In this document: positions 61,565 through 64,000 of the stretch, in pieces | Position numbering within the stretch: position 1 is the stretch's first letter | Layout: each line of letters starts with the position of its first letter | DNA from: JABWBR01 sp036741235 | GTDB taxonomy: Bacteria > Bacteroidota > Bacteroidia > Chitinophagales > Saprospiraceae | Assembly (NCBI GenBank): GCA_036741235.1 | Contig: DAINSQ010000001.1 | Span: 1 to 64,000, forward strand | Length of the DNA: 64,000 bases | Direction of reading: 5' to 3' | The notes under the pieces: model-generated | What the model was told of the DNA's origin: nothing | The model's input: only the letters and a program-made list of their open reading frames with translations | The model's database searches: none | Made by a program: the position numbers and the translations under genes

Positions 61565-62095
61565 ATGAAGAAAGTTGTTTTAATGTTTTTTGTACTGATG
61601 CTGACGGGCATTACGGGTATTGCCCAAAAGTATGGGCATGTGAATTTTGGCACGCTGATTTCTTTATTACCCGAAACTAAAGCAGCCGATCAAGCTTTGC
61701 TTGACTACCAGAAGCAGCTTGTCGCCAAAGGAGAAGAGATGGCCAAGGCATTTCAAGGAAAATACGAAGTGTTTGTCAAAGATGTTCAATCAGGCAATCT
61801 AACTCCCGTACAACAGCAAACACGCCAGGAAGAACTCCAGAAAGAGCAGCAGGATATTATAAAATACGAGCAGGATTTGCAGCAGATGGCGCAGTCTAAG
61901 CGCGATGAGTTGCTTAAACCGATTGTAGATAAGGCGCAAAAAGCAATTGATGATTTAGCCAAAGAAAACGGCTATGTCATGATTTTTGATACCAGTATTT
62001 TTAACTCGGTACTGTTTGCGCAAGAATCCGACGATCTGATGCCGGCGCTTAAAGCCAGGCTGGGTATAAAAGAAGAAGAACCTGCTAAAGACTAG
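61565..62095 (+). CDS. OmpH/Skp-family periplasmic chaperone
   Basis: The 176-residue product has a signal peptide (MLTGITGIAQ) and the Skp start KYGHVNFGTLISLLPETKAADQAL. A coiled coil with Gln- and Glu-rich repeats (QQQTRQEELQKEQQDIIKYE) leads to the conserved end KENGYVMIFDTS. It should hold unfolded outer-membrane proteins. The start at 61565 gives the signal peptide. It has its own promoter and converges on the site-2 protease gene with a four-base overlap. Confidence 0.9.
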   Translation: MKKVVLMFFVLMLTGITGIAQKYGHVNFGTLISLLPETKAADQALLDYQKQLVAKGEEMAKAFQGKYEVFVKDVQSGNLTPVQQQTRQEELQKEQQDIIKYEQDLQQMAQSKRDELLKPIVDKAQKAIDDLAKENGYVMIFDTSIFNSVLFAQESDDLMPALKARLGIKEEEPAKD

Positions 62096-63237
62096 CCTAG
62101 CAGCTTCCATTTCGCACTGCGCAAATAGCGGTTTAATATTTCCTTGCTTATTACAGCTACAAGCTTTCCGTTGCGGTCCGATACAGGCAGGAGCTTCCAG
62201 TCTGTATCGGACAATATCTGCGCGGCATTTTGCAACTTATCGTCAAGGGTCAGACTTGGAGGATGTAATAACTTGGCCTTATTGACTTGTGTAGAATAGC
62301 TCTCCCCGTTTTCTCTAATGGCGGCTAACATAACGTCTCCATCGAGTATGCCAACGAAGTTTTGCCATTCATCAAATACGAAGAGATAGTCGTCTTTGGT
62401 TTTGTATCTGAAGACATCATCTATTTCCCCAAAATAATCAGTTGAGTATACTTTCGTAAATGAATACCGCGCAGCATCGCCAACCGAATGGTGTTGCAAT
62501 AGATAGTCTTCTCTCATAAGCTTTAATTCAAAAGCCGCGCTAAAAAAGATAAATGCAGCGGCTAGCGCCATCAACCAATTAAACGCGGGAATACTAATAA
62601 AAACCAGCACAACAGCGATAGCCTGCCCGATCCGAACAGCGATGGTTGTGGCCTGAATCCTTGGCCGGCTCATGGCAATTAATGCCCGCAAGATACGGCC
62701 TCCATCCATCGGGAAGGCGGGTATTAGGTTGAATACCGCTACAAGAATATTGAGTGCAACCAGCCCGACCAGCAGGTAGTCAAGACGGGAGGCATCATGG
62801 GCGAAATAATTACCTTGGGGATAAACCCAATATCCAATAATAGCTTCGACATTATCTCCCGAAAGTAACAAGACAAATGGCAGCAGTACCAGGGCAAGCG
62901 CCAGATTAGTGAGCGGTCCGGCGGCAGCAACTATCAGTTCGTGCAGGGGCTTGTCTGGCAAACGATCCAATATAGCGAGCCCTCCAATAGGCATCAACAG
63001 GATGCGTTGCGTCTTAACGCCATAGCGGCGAGCAGAAAGCGCATGCCCCAGTTCGTGTAATAATACGCATAAAAACAAAGCCGTGACGGCCGCCATCGTC
63101 CAGCCCAGGTCTACCCAGTTTACGGCCCCATCGAATGAATAATGCGTTGACGCCAACCACAAAAAAAGCGGGGCGAATGTCCAGTGTAAACGCACCGGTA
63201 TCCCAAATAGTCTGACAACCTCTAACGAAGCGCCCAT
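62092..63237 (-). CDS. Site-2 protease family M50 metallopeptidase with CBS domains
   Basis: The 381-residue protein has the zinc motif HELGH (H61, E62, H65) inside a membrane helix, the second motif NLIPAFPMDGGR, and a C-terminal pair of CBS-like segments (about 250-370). It belongs to the S2P-CBS group of intramembrane proteases that cut membrane-bound regulators. The substrate is unknown. It is seven bases from the acyl-CoA dehydrogenase stop in the same direction. Confidence 0.92.
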   Translation of the reverse strand: MGASLEVVRLFGIPVRLHWTFAPLFLWLASTHYSFDGAVNWVDLGWTMAAVTALFLCVLLHELGHALSARRYGVKTQRILLMPIGGLAILDRLPDKPLHELIVAAAGPLTNLALALVLLPFVLLLSGDNVEAIIGYWVYPQGNYFAHDASRLDYLLVGLVALNILVAVFNLIPAFPMDGGRILRALIAMSRPRIQATTIAVRIGQAIAVVLVFISIPAFNWLMALAAAFIFFSAAFELKLMREDYLLQHHSVGDAARYSFTKVYSTDYFGEIDDVFRYKTKDDYLFVFDEWQNFVGILDGDVMLAAIRENGESYSTQVNKAKLLHPPSLTLDDKLQNAAQILSDTDWKLLPVSDRNGKLVAVISKEILNRYLRSAKWKLLG

Positions 63238-63243
63238 ATATAT

Positions 63244-64000
63244 TTAGTGACTTACCACGCCTCCCCCCATAATAGGCAGGTACAATTCTCCATTGAGAAT
63301 ACCCCTGGAGATTACAATGCGCTGGATTTCAGAGGTACCTTCATAAATTTGGGTGATTTTGGCGTCGCGCATGAGTCGTTCTACATGGTATTCTTTTACA
63401 AAACCATACCCCCCGTGAATTTGTACCGCTTCGACCGTATGACGCATAGCTACTTCGGAAGCGTATAATTTGGCCATAGCGCTGGCGGCGGCATAATCCA
63501 TCCCCTGATCTTTGAGCCAGGCGGCTCGATACACCATGAGTTTTGCAGCCTCGATTTCGGTGGCCATATCAGCCAGTTTAAAAGCTATAGCCTGATGCTG
63601 ACTAATGGGCTTGCCAAAAGCCGAGCGCTCTTTTGAATAGGCCACTGCCAATTCATAGGCGCCGCCTGCAATTCCAAGAGCTTGCGCCGCAATGCCTATA
63701 CGACCGCCGGCTAGCGTTTTCATAGCAAATTTAAAACCAAATCCATCCTCGCCGATTCGATTGGCCTTGGGCACCTTTACATCGGTATACATAATGGTGT
63801 GCGTATCAGAGGCGCGAATCCCCATTTTGTCTTCTTTTTTACCTACGCTCACGCCGGGCCAATCGGTTTCAACTATGAAAGCATTGATGCCGTGGTGCCC
63901 TTTTTCGGGGTGAGTTTGCGCCATCACGAGATGTATCTTCGATGTGCCTCCGTTGGTAATCCAGTTTTTAGTGCCATTGAGGAGGTAATAATCGCCCATA
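63244..64000 (-). CDS. Acyl-CoA dehydrogenase (partial, 3' end)
   Basis: The C-terminal 251 or so residues of an acyl-CoA dehydrogenase; the start lies beyond the right edge. Visible features are GTKNWITNGG, the flavin-binding region, IHGGYGFVKEYHVERLMRDAK, and IYEGTSEIQR near the end with the catalytic Glu. It oxidises an acyl-CoA to the enoyl-CoA with FAD. Chain-length preference cannot be judged. Confidence 0.95.
   Translation of the reverse strand, partial: MGDYYLLNGTKNWITNGGTSKIHLVMAQTHPEKGHHGINAFIVETDWPGVSVGKKEDKMGIRASDTHTIMYTDVKVPKANRIGEDGFGFKFAMKTLAGGRIGIAAQALGIAGGAYELAVAYSKERSAFGKPISQHQAIAFKLADMATEIEAAKLMVYRAAWLKDQGMDYAAASAMAKLYASEVAMRHTVEAVQIHGGYGFVKEYHVERLMRDAKITQIYEGTSEIQRIVISRGILNGELYLPIMGGGVVSH

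Overview
The window reads as the chromosome of a Bacteroidota bacterium, most likely of the Saprospiraceae or a related lineage. The evidence is a SusC/SusD pair, secreted proteins ending in type IX secretion (T9SS) sorting domains of type A and type B, a Bat (Bacteroides aerotolerance) gene cluster, a PorE-like PD40 envelope protein, promoters of the TTG-N17-23-TAnnTTTG kind and a general lack of Shine-Dalgarno sequences. The taxon is inferred from gene content; there is no rRNA or tRNA gene in the window and I see no insertion sequence, prophage or CRISPR array.

Layout. 1-8336: a [NiFe] hydrogenase locus. The large and small subunits run leftward (small subunit first) and probably continue off the left edge. 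A divergent rightward cluster encodes a very small HupE-like protein, then HypA, HypB, HypF, HypC and HypE. The small subunit has a Tat signal and the extra cysteines of oxygen-tolerant membrane-bound enzymes, so the cell probably oxidises H2 in air. HypD, a maturation protease and the cytochrome b partner are not in the window. 8432-14081: an amino-acid permease, a DoxX protein, a beta-barrel protein, and a tightly coupled trio of a DUF4956 membrane protein, an HlyD-type adaptor and a TolC-type outer-membrane factor. 14187-20525: an aminotransferase, an OmpA lipoprotein, the PorE-like protein, a methyltransferase and a sugar-dehydrogenase-like lipoprotein. 20541-25301: a T9SS beta-propeller protein, a TrpF-like protein, an alkyltransferase-like protein, DUF2147, a small conserved protein and recA.

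25484-40148: an envelope and secretion region, with a glucosaminidase, SusD, SusC, a large secreted protein, a T9SS type B protein, two unknown barrel-like proteins, a lipoprotein and a decayed T9SS gene. 40173-48788: nadD, a lipoprotein, dnaN, an M16 peptidase homologue without its zinc site, the cell-shape operon mreB-mreC-mreD-mrdA, and folA. 48755-53632: the Bat operon (MoxR, DUF58, a BatD-like protein and two VWA proteins), converging on folA. 53794-56727: a visibly A+T-richer accessory stretch with DinB, a Crp/Fnr regulator, an unknown secreted protein and a divergent serpin-like protein. 56756-64000: a hydrolase, mnmG, a bile-acid-symporter-family transporter, a second glucosaminidase, an OmpH/Skp chaperone, a site-2 protease with CBS domains and the 3' part of an acyl-CoA dehydrogenase gene.

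A second layer of structure is a set of short phrases (GGACTATTGGAC, ATAAACCC, CATCAAAAATC, GACAACT) that recur in the gaps just after genes and sometimes run into the reading frames, for example forming the tail of HypF. The observations most worth following are these phrase repeats, the DUF4956-adaptor-TolC trio, the oxygen-tolerant hydrogenase with its miniature HupE, the divergent serpin and the palindromic site upstream of recA.
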